Positions 29,425 to 38,528 of a DNA stretch of 38,528 nucleotides are shown here, one piece after another. Every line of letters starts with the position of its first letter. Position 1 is the first letter of the stretch. The stretch comes from Gammaproteobacteria bacterium (lineage in GTDB: Bacteria; Pseudomonadota; Gammaproteobacteria; Nitrosococcales; Methylophagaceae). Under the pieces are notes generated by a model, which saw nothing but the letters and a program-made list of their open reading frames with translations, ran no database searches and was not told the origin of the DNA. The stretch is from the NCBI GenBank assembly GCA_023488305.1, contig JAMDEF010000030.1, forward strand, positions 12,917 through 51,444. Direction: 5' to 3'. The position numbers and the translations under genes were made by a program.

Positions 29425-29472
29425 TTATTGTTCTTTATTTATCAACAATAATTTCTTTATAGCATTCTTTAT
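29425..29472. promoter_or_regulatory. Putative LysR operator region with dyad and direct repeats
   Basis: TTATTGTT-N11-AACAATAA (29425-29451); TTCTTTAT at 29431, 29453 and 29465. Confidence 0.5.
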
Positions 29473-29526
29473 CTAAATTTCAAGAACTATAAAATGGCAC
29501 CGTACTTACCTAACAAGGAAATAAAA

Positions 29527-29916
29527 ATGTTTAGCAATATTACCGACCTGACAGGACGAGTTTTACTTTCAGTACTGTTTCTCAGTGCAGGTTTAAGCAA
29601 GCTTGGTGCTGGCTATGAAGGAACCGCTCAATACATGGCTGCGATGGGGATTTCACCAGCTTTATTACCACTGGTCATTGCCACAGAAATCTTGGGTGCG
29701 ATTGCGATTATTGTTGGTTTTCAAACTCGAATTACCGCTTTTTTGCTGGCGGGGTTTTCAATTTTATCGGCAGTTTTTTTCCACCTGGATTTTGCCGATC
29801 AAATGCAAAGTATTTTGTTTATGAAAAATATCGCAATTGCTGGTGGCTTTTTGGTGTTGTTCAGCCAGGGCGCAAAACGCTTTTCAATTGATGCAGCGCT
29901 GGCTGCGCGGACATAA
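29527..29916 (+). CDS. DoxX family membrane protein
   Basis: ITDLTGRVLLSVLFLSAGLSKLGAGYEGTAQYMAAMGI; four TM segments. Confidence 0.9.
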   Translation: MFSNITDLTGRVLLSVLFLSAGLSKLGAGYEGTAQYMAAMGISPALLPLVIATEILGAIAIIVGFQTRITAFLLAGFSILSAVFFHLDFADQMQSILFMKNIAIAGGFLVLFSQGAKRFSIDAALAART

Positions 29917-29924
29917 GGAATTAA

Positions 29925-30509
29925 ATGATGCAAAAATTAAACGTATTACATATTAATGCCAGTGGTCGTTATGACGGATCATTAACCCGCACTGTCTCGA
30001 CCCAGCTGACCGAAATATTGGCTAATCAACATGATGTAACCGTGCAGCAACGCGATGTGGCTTCAGGTTTGCCATTTATCAACGAAGAATGGATTAATTC
30101 CAACTTTACCGATCCGGCAGATAGAAGTGAGACACAAAAAAATGTATTGGCCTTGTCTGATCAGCTGATTAATGAAGTTAAGGTGCCATTTGTGATGGTT
30201 CTGGCAGTACCGATTTATAACTTTGGTATACCGGCAGTACTCAAAGCCTGGATTGATCTGGTGGCGAGGGCGCGCGAAACCTTTCGCTATACCGAAAATG
30301 GTCCTGTCGGATTACTGGAAAACAAAAAAGTTTATCTGGTGATGGCATCAGGTGGCGTACCACTGGAAAGTGATGTGGATTTTGCCAGTCAGTATTTGAA
30401 ATTTTTTATGCAGTTTATTGGCATTAGCGATGTCACATTGGTCAATGCCAACCACTATTTTGAACAGCCGGACAGCAGCGAGAAATTGGCTGCAGTGATT
30501 ACGGCGTAA
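29925..30509 (+). CDS. azoR: FMN-dependent NADH-azoreductase
   Basis: LHINASGRYDGSLTRTVSTQL; VLAVPIYNFGIPAVLKAWIDLVARARETFRYTENGPVGL. Confidence 0.92.
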   Translation: MMQKLNVLHINASGRYDGSLTRTVSTQLTEILANQHDVTVQQRDVASGLPFINEEWINSNFTDPADRSETQKNVLALSDQLINEVKVPFVMVLAVPIYNFGIPAVLKAWIDLVARARETFRYTENGPVGLLENKKVYLVMASGGVPLESDVDFASQYLKFFMQFIGISDVTLVNANHYFEQPDSSEKLAAVITA

Positions 30510-30519
30510 GGAGGCCATC

Positions 30520-31365
30520 ATGGCACAACAACGTGAAGTGAAAAAATGGATTCGGGGTCAGATGACTTCGGATGGGGCGGGGGTATCGTTAAGACGGTTA
30601 ATTGCCTCGCATGAGATTGATATGCTGGATCCGTTTTTACTGTTCGATGCGTTTGGCAGCGATAAACCTGAAGATTATATTGCTGGTTTTCCACCCCATC
30701 CGCATCGTGGTTTTGAAACGGTAACCTATATGCTGGCAGGTAAAATGCGTCATGAGGACAGTGCCGGTAATGCAGGCGTGATTGAAAGTGGCGGCGTGCA
30801 GTGGATGACAGCAGGCCGTGGCATTATCCACTCGGAAAAACCTGAGCAGGAAGCAGGTTTGTTAGCGGGTTTCCAGTTGTGGGTGAATCTGCCCGCTGAA
30901 CAGAAAATGATGGCACCACGGTATCAGGAAAAATCTGCCAGCGAGATTGCAATAGAGACGCGCGAAGCAGGTTTAACGGTAAAAGTAGTTGCCGGTGAAA
31001 CGGTCAACGGAACCAAAGGTGTTATTGATAACAGTTTTGTTGAACCGCTTTATTTTGTGATTGATGCGCCTGCTGGCAGTGTGTTTGAAGACAATATACC
31101 GGCTACCCATAATGCCTTTATTTACGTGGCAGCAGGGCGAGTCAGTATCGGCGATAAACCGACTTCTATCGGTGCATCCCAACTTGCGGTATTAAAAGAA
31201 GGTAATACGGTGAAAGTGTTGGCTGAACAGGACAGTACTTTTATAGTCGTAGCCGGGAAACCCATTAACGAACCGGTTGAACGGGCGGGACCATTTGTAA
31301 TGAACACTCGTGCCGAGCTGGAACAGGCCTTTGCTGATTATCGCAGTGGTCAATTTGTTGCTTAA
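30520..31365 (+). CDS. Pirin family protein
   Basis: DPFLLFDAFGSDKPEDYIAGFPPHPHRGFETVTYMLAGKMRHEDSAGNAGVIESGGVQWMTAGRGIIHSE. Confidence 0.96.
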   Translation: MAQQREVKKWIRGQMTSDGAGVSLRRLIASHEIDMLDPFLLFDAFGSDKPEDYIAGFPPHPHRGFETVTYMLAGKMRHEDSAGNAGVIESGGVQWMTAGRGIIHSEKPEQEAGLLAGFQLWVNLPAEQKMMAPRYQEKSASEIAIETREAGLTVKVVAGETVNGTKGVIDNSFVEPLYFVIDAPAGSVFEDNIPATHNAFIYVAAGRVSIGDKPTSIGASQLAVLKEGNTVKVLAEQDSTFIVVAGKPINEPVERAGPFVMNTRAELEQAFADYRSGQFVA

Positions 31366-31369
31366 CCCA

Positions 31370-31403
31370 AGCCTTCAAAGCTAAATGCTTTGGAGGCTAT
31401 TTT
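31370..31403 (+). terminator. Intrinsic terminator after pirin gene
   Basis: AGCCTTCAAAGC-TAAAT-GCTTTGGAGGCT then ATTTTAT. Confidence 0.75.
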
Positions 31404-31531
31404 ATCTGGATAATTAAAATTCTGTTCATCAGATGTTAATGTTCAGAGCAGTTTGTGTTCATTTTCTCTCAAGTTTAGGTTCATGGAGCATCGCTATGAT
31501 GGAACTTCCTAAACAGCAAACTGAGGAAAAA

Positions 31532-31990
31532 ATGCTTAATAAAACAGCTATGTTTTTAATTGCTTCTGTAACAATGGGTATGGCGAGTGTGGCCCAGGCT
31601 GAGATCGATAAATCCTGTGTGTTACCAACTGAAGAGCAGGTGGCTGACTTGTTTGAACGCTGGAATACATCTTTGGCAACAGGAGAACCGGCACAAGTGG
31701 CAGCAAATTATCAGCATAACGCAGTGTTGCTGCCAACTGTCTCAAATGAAATGCGTACTGATACAGCCAGTATTGAAGCGTATTTCGTTGACTTTTTGGC
31801 AAAAAAACCGGTTGGCGAAATTAATAATCGAGTGATACGCACTAGTTGCAACCAAGCTTCGGATGTCGGGATTTATACCTTTAGTTTTGACGATGGACAT
31901 CAGGTTCAGGCTCGTTATAGCTACATTTACGATTATGAAGATGGAAAATGGTTGATTCGTCACCATCATTCTTCAGCCATGCCTGAATAA
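31532..31990 (+). CDS. Exported SgcJ/EcaC-like (NTF2-fold) protein
   Basis: Signal peptide MLNKTAMFLIASVTMGMASVAQA; VADLFERWNTSLATGEPAQVAANY; DYEDGKWLIRHHHSSAMPE. Confidence 0.82.
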   Translation: MLNKTAMFLIASVTMGMASVAQAEIDKSCVLPTEEQVADLFERWNTSLATGEPAQVAANYQHNAVLLPTVSNEMRTDTASIEAYFVDFLAKKPVGEINNRVIRTSCNQASDVGIYTFSFDDGHQVQARYSYIYDYEDGKWLIRHHHSSAMPE

Positions 31991-32003
31991 GCTGAGCAAG
32001 ATT

Positions 32004-32029
32004 GCCGGACAGATATCTTTCTGTCCGGC
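32004..32029. terminator. Hairpin between convergent genes
   Basis: GCCGGACAG-ATATCTTT-CTGTCCGGC, 9-bp stem. Confidence 0.6.
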
Positions 32030-32704
32030 CTAATTCTGTGACAGACAGTAGCCCACACCACGCAGGGTTTTGATGTATTTGGTGTCAAACGGTTCATCAA
32101 TTTTACGGCGCAAACGTCGAATATAAACATCCACCACATTGGTAAGCGGATCTTCATTAGCATCCCAGACATTGGTTAGGATCCGCTCCCGGCTGAACAC
32201 CTTTTCCGGCGAGGCCATTAATAATTCCAGCAGACGAAATTCTTTTGCCGTCAGCTCTAAGCTCACACCTTTGCATTTTACCTGCATGGTATCCAAATCC
32301 ATTTCAAGATCGGCATATTGCAATAGACGTGATTGCCGATCGCTATTGACACGATTTGCCAGGGCTTCAATGCGTGCCAGTAATTCCTCAAAGGCAAATG
32401 GCTTGGTAAGGTAATCATCCGCACCATTCCGTAAGCCTTCAATACGATGGTTCACTTCACCCATGGCCGATAGCATCAGAATTTTGACCGGTAATTTTTG
32501 TGCTCGAATTAACTGGCAAATTTCCAGCCCGGTTTTATTCGGCAGCATCCGATCTAAAATCATCACCCGTGGCTGGTATTCCATGACGGCATGTAAAACA
32601 TGATCTCCATCGTGGACCATAGAAACAAAATAACCCTCGGCTTTAAGACCTCGATACAGAAAATCAGCGACTTTTCGGTCATCTTCTACAATTAGAATAT
32701 TCAT
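32030..32704 (-). CDS. OmpR/QseB-family response regulator
   Basis: MNILIVEDDRKVADFLYRGL; VMILDRMLPNKTGLEICQ; C-terminal winged helix LRGVGYCL. Confidence 0.95.
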   Translation of the reverse strand: MNILIVEDDRKVADFLYRGLKAEGYFVSMVHDGDHVLHAVMEYQPRVMILDRMLPNKTGLEICQLIRAQKLPVKILMLSAMGEVNHRIEGLRNGADDYLTKPFAFEELLARIEALANRVNSDRQSRLLQYADLEMDLDTMQVKCKGVSLELTAKEFRLLELLMASPEKVFSRERILTNVWDANEDPLTNVVDVYIRRLRRKIDEPFDTKYIKTLRGVGYCLSQN

Positions 32705-32710
32705 CAGGGA

Positions 32711-34300
32711 TCAGCTTTCCATAAGCGGTAATTCGATGGTCGCCAAGGTGCCAGCATTTCGTTCGCTTGCCAAATGAATAGCGCCATGATGTGCTTCGAC
32801 GATAAAGCGGCATAAACTCAAACCGATTCCTAAGCCATCAGGTCGCATTTGCCTTGCGTTTTCCGCACGGAAATAACGATCAAAAATAAACTCAAGGTCG
32901 TTCTCAGCGATGCCGATGCCTCTATCCTGAATATGGATGGTCAGCTGTTCATCTAGAATAAATTCCAACTTAATCGTTGAGCCTGCGGGGGAATATTTCA
33001 TGGCGTTATCTAACAGAATCATCACCGCTTGCTGCATTTTATCGATATCGATATACAGTTTCGCATCAGCATTGAGATTTTCCGGGTTGAAATTTGTCAG
33101 CAGTTTTTTTGAATACCCCGAAAGCAATGGACCAGCTGAATTTTTTAGTTTTAACCAAAAGTCGTTAATGCTCACCGTTTTTAAGCGTAATTGTAATTGT
33201 TGTTCACCACGTACCAGCATCAACAAATCATCAATTCGATTGGATAAATCATTGGCAGTATCGACAATACGCAACAGACTTTCCTTGTATATCTGGGCTT
33301 CTTTGTCTTGCCCGCGCAGGCAGATCTCTGCTTCTCCCCGAATGGCAGTGGCGGGTGTCCTCAGTTCATGGCTGACATCGGCCAGAAAACGTTTTTGTTG
33401 CTGTTCTGCTTGCTGAAGTTGTTCGAGTGCATGTTGTAACTGTCTGGTACGTTCAGCGACTTCCTGTTCAACCAGTTTGGAGTGCTTTTCTTCCTTTTGG
33501 ATGGCTTGTTCAAGCCCAGCCGCCATTTGATTAAAACTTCGCGATAACATGGTGAACTCAGAATGACCCTGTTCAGGAAGCCGATAGTGCAGATTTCCCT
33601 CAGCCAGTGCCGAGGTACCATTTAATAATTGCTGAATGGGTTGGTATAAAGATCGTGATAACACTAAAGCCAGGACGATGGCCGTGATACTGCCAAAAAT
33701 CAACATGACTACTACTAGAAACTTGACATGTTTTAAGGCTTCAGCGGCCGCATATTCAGCGGTGGAGGAGCGTTCACGTTGCAAATTGATAGCATTGGCA
33801 ATCACATGTTTCAGGTCCAGCCCTTCAAGGTTATCAAAGGTTTCAATCAACAACCGCCATAACTCGGCTTCGGCCAATGGTTGGGTTTCTTTCTCTTCCA
33901 GATTACGCTGCAATGCTTGCACATTGGTTTCGAGAATCGATAGTGTTTTCATCTGCTGACTAATCGCATCGAAATCATCAGCTGTTTGCGCGAGTTTCTG
34001 ATCCTGCAATAACAAGGTATTGATGTTTGCTAGATGGTCATACATCTGCTGTAAATAATTATCCCGTTGATCAATTGGGGACTCTTTGGTTAGCAGCGCC
34101 TGCGCCAGCCAGACTTTCAATCGCTGTTTATCAGCACCCAATGCAATAAATTCATTGAGCATTTGATTGGCCACACGACCACGTTCAAGATGGTAACTCG
34201 CCACACCCGAAACCCACACAGCTAGACTGGCCTGTAACAGGGTAATAATCAGCAAAAGAAAAAAGGCCAGATAGAGTCGATTGCGAAACAAAAAGGTCAC
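32711..34300 (-). CDS. Sensor histidine kinase (HAMP, HisKA, HATPase)
   Basis: FLADVSHELRTPATAIRGEAEI; LDNAMKYSPAGSTI; DRGIGIAENDLEFIFDRYFRAENARQ; coupled to the response regulator. Confidence 0.95.
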   Translation of the reverse strand: MTFLFRNRLYLAFFLLLIITLLQASLAVWVSGVASYHLERGRVANQMLNEFIALGADKQRLKVWLAQALLTKESPIDQRDNYLQQMYDHLANINTLLLQDQKLAQTADDFDAISQQMKTLSILETNVQALQRNLEEKETQPLAEAELWRLLIETFDNLEGLDLKHVIANAINLQRERSSTAEYAAAEALKHVKFLVVVMLIFGSITAIVLALVLSRSLYQPIQQLLNGTSALAEGNLHYRLPEQGHSEFTMLSRSFNQMAAGLEQAIQKEEKHSKLVEQEVAERTRQLQHALEQLQQAEQQQKRFLADVSHELRTPATAIRGEAEICLRGQDKEAQIYKESLLRIVDTANDLSNRIDDLLMLVRGEQQLQLRLKTVSINDFWLKLKNSAGPLLSGYSKKLLTNFNPENLNADAKLYIDIDKMQQAVMILLDNAMKYSPAGSTIKLEFILDEQLTIHIQDRGIGIAENDLEFIFDRYFRAENARQMRPDGLGIGLSLCRFIVEAHHGAIHLASERNAGTLATIELPLMES

Positions 34301-34381
34301 TCCTGATAAGGTGTATAACTGTTATCTGGCCCTAGTTTAACCCCTAGAGTCGTCAGCGACTCAATTTAAGGAGGGTAGATC

Positions 34382-34414
34382 ATGAGTGGTCAATACCAGA
34401 AAGTGTCTAAATAA
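34382..34414 (+). other. Candidate 10-codon leader ORF (MSGQYQKVSK)
   Basis: AAGGAGGG (34368-34375) spaced 6 nt before ATG, stop TAA at 34412; upstream of the deacetylase gene; expression unverified. Confidence 0.35.
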
Positions 34415-34470
34415 CGACTCTCTGTGTTGTATAAAAATGTTGTATGTATCCTTCTACATCAAGGTCTGCT

Positions 34471-35187
34471 ATGCAAATAAAACGCTTTGTCTTTTTTAGT
34501 CTAATTACGTTGATAGTGATGGCAGTGCTGGGGGAGCAATTAATGTATTCACGGGACTTTCAGTTGTTTGGAAAAATTGTCAGTCAGGTGAAAACAAATG
34601 ACAAAGTGGTGGCATTAACTTTGGATGATGGTCCCTCAATCCAATATACCGATGCAGTTTTAAAAATCCTCAATGAGTACGATATTAAAGCGACATTTTT
34701 TGTTGTCGGTCAGGAAATGCATCGATTTAAAGATCAGGCTAAAAAAATCGTCCAGCAGGGTCATGAACTGGGTAACCATTCATACACACATCCACGAATG
34801 ATTTTTAAAACACTGCCTACTATCCGTCAGGAAATTGAAAAAACCGATGAAGCCATTCGGGCTGCTGGGTATCAGGGGGATATTCATTTTCGGGCTCCTT
34901 ACACACAAAAATTGCTGGTTTTACCCTGGTATCTTGCCAGAACCAATCGACTTAATATTTCCTGGAGTATTGGGCCGGATTCCCGGACTACCGCCAAACT
35001 TCCCAAAGATGCCAATACCATGACGCAATACGTTCTGGAGAATATTCAACCCGGATCGATCATCTTATTGCATGTAATGTATGAAAATGGCGATGCTTCG
35101 CGTAAGGCATTGCCGATGATTATTGAGGCAGTGCAAGCAGAGGGCTACCAGTTTGTTACTGTATCTGAACTGTTAGAACAAAATTGA
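34471..35187 (+). CDS. Polysaccharide deacetylase (NodB homology)
   Basis: VVALTLDDGPSIQYTDAVLKIL; ATFFVVGQEM; HELGNHSYTHPRM; FRAPY; ATG at 34471 with AAGG SD (ORF track starts at 34444). Confidence 0.92.
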   Translation: MQIKRFVFFSLITLIVMAVLGEQLMYSRDFQLFGKIVSQVKTNDKVVALTLDDGPSIQYTDAVLKILNEYDIKATFFVVGQEMHRFKDQAKKIVQQGHELGNHSYTHPRMIFKTLPTIRQEIEKTDEAIRAAGYQGDIHFRAPYTQKLLVLPWYLARTNRLNISWSIGPDSRTTAKLPKDANTMTQYVLENIQPGSIILLHVMYENGDASRKALPMIIEAVQAEGYQFVTVSELLEQN

Positions 35188-35257
35188 AACTGACGATCCG
35201 TCGTCCTTGCTTCACTATTTATGAGACGATATAGACTTTTGTGTTTGCAGGTGAACG

Positions 35258-35902
35258 ATGAACGTAAGTGTGCTTTTTGATTATTGGGTCATCACCATTG
35301 CGGCATTGTTTGTCATCGTCAATCCACTGACCACGGCATTTATGTTTGTGTCACTGCTGCCACGTACTACAGAAGCAACCCGTAAAGCTGTAGCAAAACG
35401 TTCCAGTCTGATTGCGACAGCGGTATTTTTTGTGTTTGCCTTACTAGGCGGTCTGATATTTAAAATCTTTGGCATTACCATTGAGGCATTTCGCATTGCT
35501 GGTGGGTTAATTTTATTTGGCATTGCAATGAGCATGATTCGCAAAGGGTTGGATGAAGGTGAAACCAGCAATGCCTCTGAACCCGGAAACGATGGCAAGA
35601 TTGCCAGAGATATTTCGGTGATTCCGCTGGCAATTCCCTTTATGAGTGGTCCCGGCGCAATTGCCACTGTGATGATTTTGACCAGTGAGGCACCAACAAC
35701 AGGACATTTGATTCTAGTCTTTCTAGCCATCATTCTAACGACTGGATCGTGTTATCTAGCGATGGTTTATTCACATTTTCTGGTGCGTTACCTTGGCGAA
35801 ACCGGAAAAGAAATCGTTACCCGTATTTTTGGCATCATTCTGTCAGTAATAGCCGTGCAGTTTGTCATTAACGGTGTGTTGGATATTTACGCCACATTGT
35901 AA
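35258..35902 (+). CDS. MarC family membrane protein
   Basis: ALFVIVNPLTTAFMFVSLLP; RIAGGLILFGIAMSM; PLAIPFMSGPGAIATVMIL. Confidence 0.93.
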   Translation: MNVSVLFDYWVITIAALFVIVNPLTTAFMFVSLLPRTTEATRKAVAKRSSLIATAVFFVFALLGGLIFKIFGITIEAFRIAGGLILFGIAMSMIRKGLDEGETSNASEPGNDGKIARDISVIPLAIPFMSGPGAIATVMILTSEAPTTGHLILVFLAIILTTGSCYLAMVYSHFLVRYLGETGKEIVTRIFGIILSVIAVQFVINGVLDIYATL

Positions 35903-37609
35903 TTAATACAATCTGAGTCCGACTTTGATGATCTTATCGCCATCAACTTCGTTCACTACCCAATGAATGCCATGCCAATCCACATCATCACCTACCACCG
36001 GGTGTCCACCAACTCGGCGTGAAATAAAATCACTTACAGTCATGCCAGATTGGGCAGAGCTGATAACCAGACCATAGGCTTTAGCGACATCCTCTAGTAA
36101 TGCATCACCGCGAATGTTGAATGAGCCGAAAAAGGCCTCTTTTTGTTTAAGCTTGGAATGACCGCTAAAGATTTGATTTAAAGCATCCAAATCTTCATTT
36201 CTGCTAATCACACAAATAGTGTCGTTAAGTTTGAGTTCGGTACTGCCTTTGGGATGCAACATCACATGATTACGAAATAAAGCTGAAATCAACGTACCTG
36301 ATGGAAAACGTATCAATCGAATCGGCTGACCATCTAATTGTTTGTTTTCAATACGATAAACAAATAACTCATAATCATTTTCCGGCAATATCCCTAATGC
36401 GCCGCGATGGTTTGGTGTAATGCCAACAGGAATTTCAACCCGCATCCAACGCGCCATCAATGACAGTGTGCTGCCCTGAATCAACAATGAAAGCAGTACC
36501 ACTACAAAGGCGACATTGAAATACAACGATGCATTTTCAACGCCGCCAATCACCGGGAAAATGGCCAACACAATCGGGACGGCGCCACGCAGTCCAACCC
36601 AGGATATAAAACCGATTTCGCGCCAGCGGAAGCGAAAAAAGGGTTTCACCGAGAGAATTACCGCTATTGGTCTGGCAACAAAAATTAAGGCTAATGCAAT
36701 AACCAAGGCGGGCAGGGCATATTCAATTAATTCACTGGGATTAACTAATAAACCCAATATCAGAAACAAGCCGATCTGACTCAGCCAGGCCAGACCATCA
36801 TGTACCGGTAGAATAAAGTTCAAATGACGCCCCGGCCGATTGCCAATCATCAAACCACAAAGGTAGATAGCCAAAAAGCCACTGCCACCCACTGCGCCGG
36901 TCAGTCCAAATACACTGAAACCCAGCGCTAGGGCTAACATGGCATAGAGTCCGGGGGCTAAATCCAACCAACTGAGTAATCTGGCAATTAACCAGCCGCC
37001 GCCAATCCCGATAATCAGACCAAAGCCAAATTGCTGAACTAAAAATAAAACAGTATCCAATGTTCCGCCAATTTCACCAACCAGTACTTCAACCAACATA
37101 ATGGTCAGGAAAATCGCCATCGGATCGTTGGTGCCAGATTCAATTTCCAGCGTAGCACCAACACGTTCATTGAGGTTAATACCGCGGCCGCTGAGCATAG
37201 AAAATACGGCTGCCGCATCGGTTGACCCGATAATGGCACCAATCAATAAGCCTTCAAATAAACTGAGATCAAATACCCACATAGCGAGCAAACCTACACT
37301 GCCACTGGTGAGCAGAACCCCTAAAGTCGCTAGAGAGAGGGCGGGTTTGAAGCCGGCCCTGAAGGTTTTTAGCCTGGTTCGCAGTCCACCATCCAGCAGA
37401 ATCATGGCAAGGGCGAGATGGCCAATCAGAAATGCCATTGAGTAATCATCAAACTCGATCCCCAAAATACCTTCTTCACCAGCAAGCATGCCCAGCACCA
37501 AGAAGATGATCAGTAATGGAAGGCCAAATTTTGATGAGAGTCGGCTACCAAGAATGCTTAGCGTGATAAGCAGGCCGCCGAGTAGAAAAAGTGTATTGAT
37601 AAAATCCAT
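35903..37609 (-). CDS. K+/H+ antiporter, CPA1/NhaP2 (CvrA)-like with C-terminal TrkA_C and CorC-like regions
   Basis: FGLPLLIIFLVLGMLAGEEGILGI; LIGAIIGSTDAAAVFSMLSGRGINLNERVGATLEIESGTNDPMAIFL; SWVGLRGAVPIVLAIFP. Confidence 0.92.
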   Translation of the reverse strand: MDFINTLFLLGGLLITLSILGSRLSSKFGLPLLIIFLVLGMLAGEEGILGIEFDDYSMAFLIGHLALAMILLDGGLRTRLKTFRAGFKPALSLATLGVLLTSGSVGLLAMWVFDLSLFEGLLIGAIIGSTDAAAVFSMLSGRGINLNERVGATLEIESGTNDPMAIFLTIMLVEVLVGEIGGTLDTVLFLVQQFGFGLIIGIGGGWLIARLLSWLDLAPGLYAMLALALGFSVFGLTGAVGGSGFLAIYLCGLMIGNRPGRHLNFILPVHDGLAWLSQIGLFLILGLLVNPSELIEYALPALVIALALIFVARPIAVILSVKPFFRFRWREIGFISWVGLRGAVPIVLAIFPVIGGVENASLYFNVAFVVVLLSLLIQGSTLSLMARWMRVEIPVGITPNHRGALGILPENDYELFVYRIENKQLDGQPIRLIRFPSGTLISALFRNHVMLHPKGSTELKLNDTICVISRNEDLDALNQIFSGHSKLKQKEAFFGSFNIRGDALLEDVAKAYGLVISSAQSGMTVSDFISRRVGGHPVVGDDVDWHGIHWVVNEVDGDKIIKVGLRLY

Positions 37610-37710
37610 ATTAAACCTTGAACAAAAGCAATTATGATTATTACATACCCGCTAAGCCCATTGTCTGCTGATTGGCGTTTAATCTTTCGTGTAACAAAAT
37701 CTTCAGATAT

Positions 37711-37740
37711 AAAAAAAACCGGCTCAGCCGGTTTTTTTTA
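37711..37740. terminator. Bidirectional intrinsic terminator
   Basis: AAAAAAAACCGGC-TCA-GCCGGTTTTTTTT. Confidence 0.88.
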
Positions 37741-37757
37741 TCGAATGAATTTTAAAT

Positions 37758-38528
37758 TTATGCAGGTTTGAGAAATGGATAATCAATATAGCCTTTTTCA
37801 TCACCACCATAAAAACTATTGGAATCTGCTTCGTTGAGCATGGCATTAGTGGCAAATCGTTCAGGTAGATCCGGATTGGCAATAAATAATTTTCCAAACG
37901 AAATCAGGTCGGCTTTACCGTCTTTTAGGACTTTATTTCCAGATGCCTGGTCATAATTGCTGTTGGTCATATAGATACCATCCCATAATTCACGTAATGC
38001 GCTGATATCAAATGCCGGGCCAGCTATTCCAGGAGTCTCTGCGCCCATCTCGGTGATATGCAAATAGCCCAGACCGAATTTATTAAGTGCCTTGACGATA
38101 TAGCTAAAAGTGGCCTCGGGATTGGAATCATGCAAGTCATTGAAAGGCTGTAAAGGTGACAATCGAATACCGACTTTTTTGGGATCCCAAATTTCGCATA
38201 CTGCAGCAGTCACTTCCATAATCAAACGGGCTCGGTTTTCAACACTGCCGCCATATTGGTCTCCACGTTTATTGGTACCATCGCGTAAAAACTGATCCAG
38301 TAAATAGCCATTGGCCGCATGAATTTCAACTCCGTCAAAACCTGCTTCAACTGCACAACAGGCTGCGTGACGGTATTGTTCAATTATTCGTGGAATATCT
38401 GCGGTTTCTATGGCTTGGGGTGTTTCATAGGGCTGCATACCTTGGTAGGTATAAACTTCTCCTGCAGGTTTAATTGCCGAGGGAGCCAGCGGTTGCATGC
38501 CATTTGGTAGCATAGAGCTATGTGAAAC
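37758..38528 (-). CDS. Old yellow enzyme family alkene reductase (NemA-like), N-terminus beyond window
   Basis: YRHAACCAVEAGFDGVEIHAANGYLLDQFLRDGTNKRGDQYGGSVENRARL; frame stays open to the window end (VSHSSMLPNG). Confidence 0.93.
   Translation of the reverse strand, partial: VSHSSMLPNGMQPLAPSAIKPAGEVYTYQGMQPYETPQAIETADIPRIIEQYRHAACCAVEAGFDGVEIHAANGYLLDQFLRDGTNKRGDQYGGSVENRARLIMEVTAAVCEIWDPKKVGIRLSPLQPFNDLHDSNPEATFSYIVKALNKFGLGYLHITEMGAETPGIAGPAFDISALRELWDGIYMTNSNYDQASGNKVLKDGKADLISFGKLFIANPDLPERFATNAMLNEADSNSFYGGDEKGYIDYPFLKPA

Noticed and set aside
32937-33416. 159-aa ORF opposite the histidine kinase gene
   Set aside because: Shadow ORF over conserved kinase motifs on the other strand.
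35281-35733. 150-aa antisense ORF in the MarC gene
   Set aside because: Shadow of a membrane protein; no independent evidence.
1-38528. CRISPR arrays, transposons, prophage, toxin-antitoxin or defence islands, tRNA/rRNA genes
   Set aside because: No regularly spaced repeats, transposase/integrase or phage proteins, nor tRNA-like sequences seen by eye; a tRNAscan/Infernal run would be needed for certainty.

Overview
The window is a dense chromosomal segment from a gammaproteobacterium. A MoxY-like sensor kinase plus a complete sps-spp-fructokinase-amylosucrase cluster suggest a halotolerant methylotroph, possibly Methylophaga-like; this assignment is inference. About 31 protein-coding loci are supported. 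They include a MoxYX-like two-component pair whose regulator is frameshifted, Hsp20, MetG, a TPR-like protein coupled to a type-B sdhCAB, a degenerate lipid-kinase-like/DUF389 fusion, an exported methyltransferase and the sucrose operon. They also include a DCC protein divergent from a DASH cryptochrome plus an atypical photolyase homolog, a Ca/Na antiporter with MscS, a PAS-GGDEF protein behind a consensus CRP-type site, and RimO. Further genes encode a HAD-IIA hydrolase, MEMO, PNPOx, a LysR regulator divergent from DoxX/AzoR/pirin, an NTF2-like protein, a QseBC-like pair, a polysaccharide deacetylase, MarC, a CPA antiporter and a partial OYE reductase. I saw no CRISPR array, phage, transposon, tRNA or rRNA. 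The least explained items are the pseudokinase-DUF389 fusion, the photolyase homolog lacking the usual NGGWQW motif, the TPR protein coupled to sdhC, a 10-codon micro-ORF with a strong SD and alternative pairing arms, and several dyad-rich intergenic regions.
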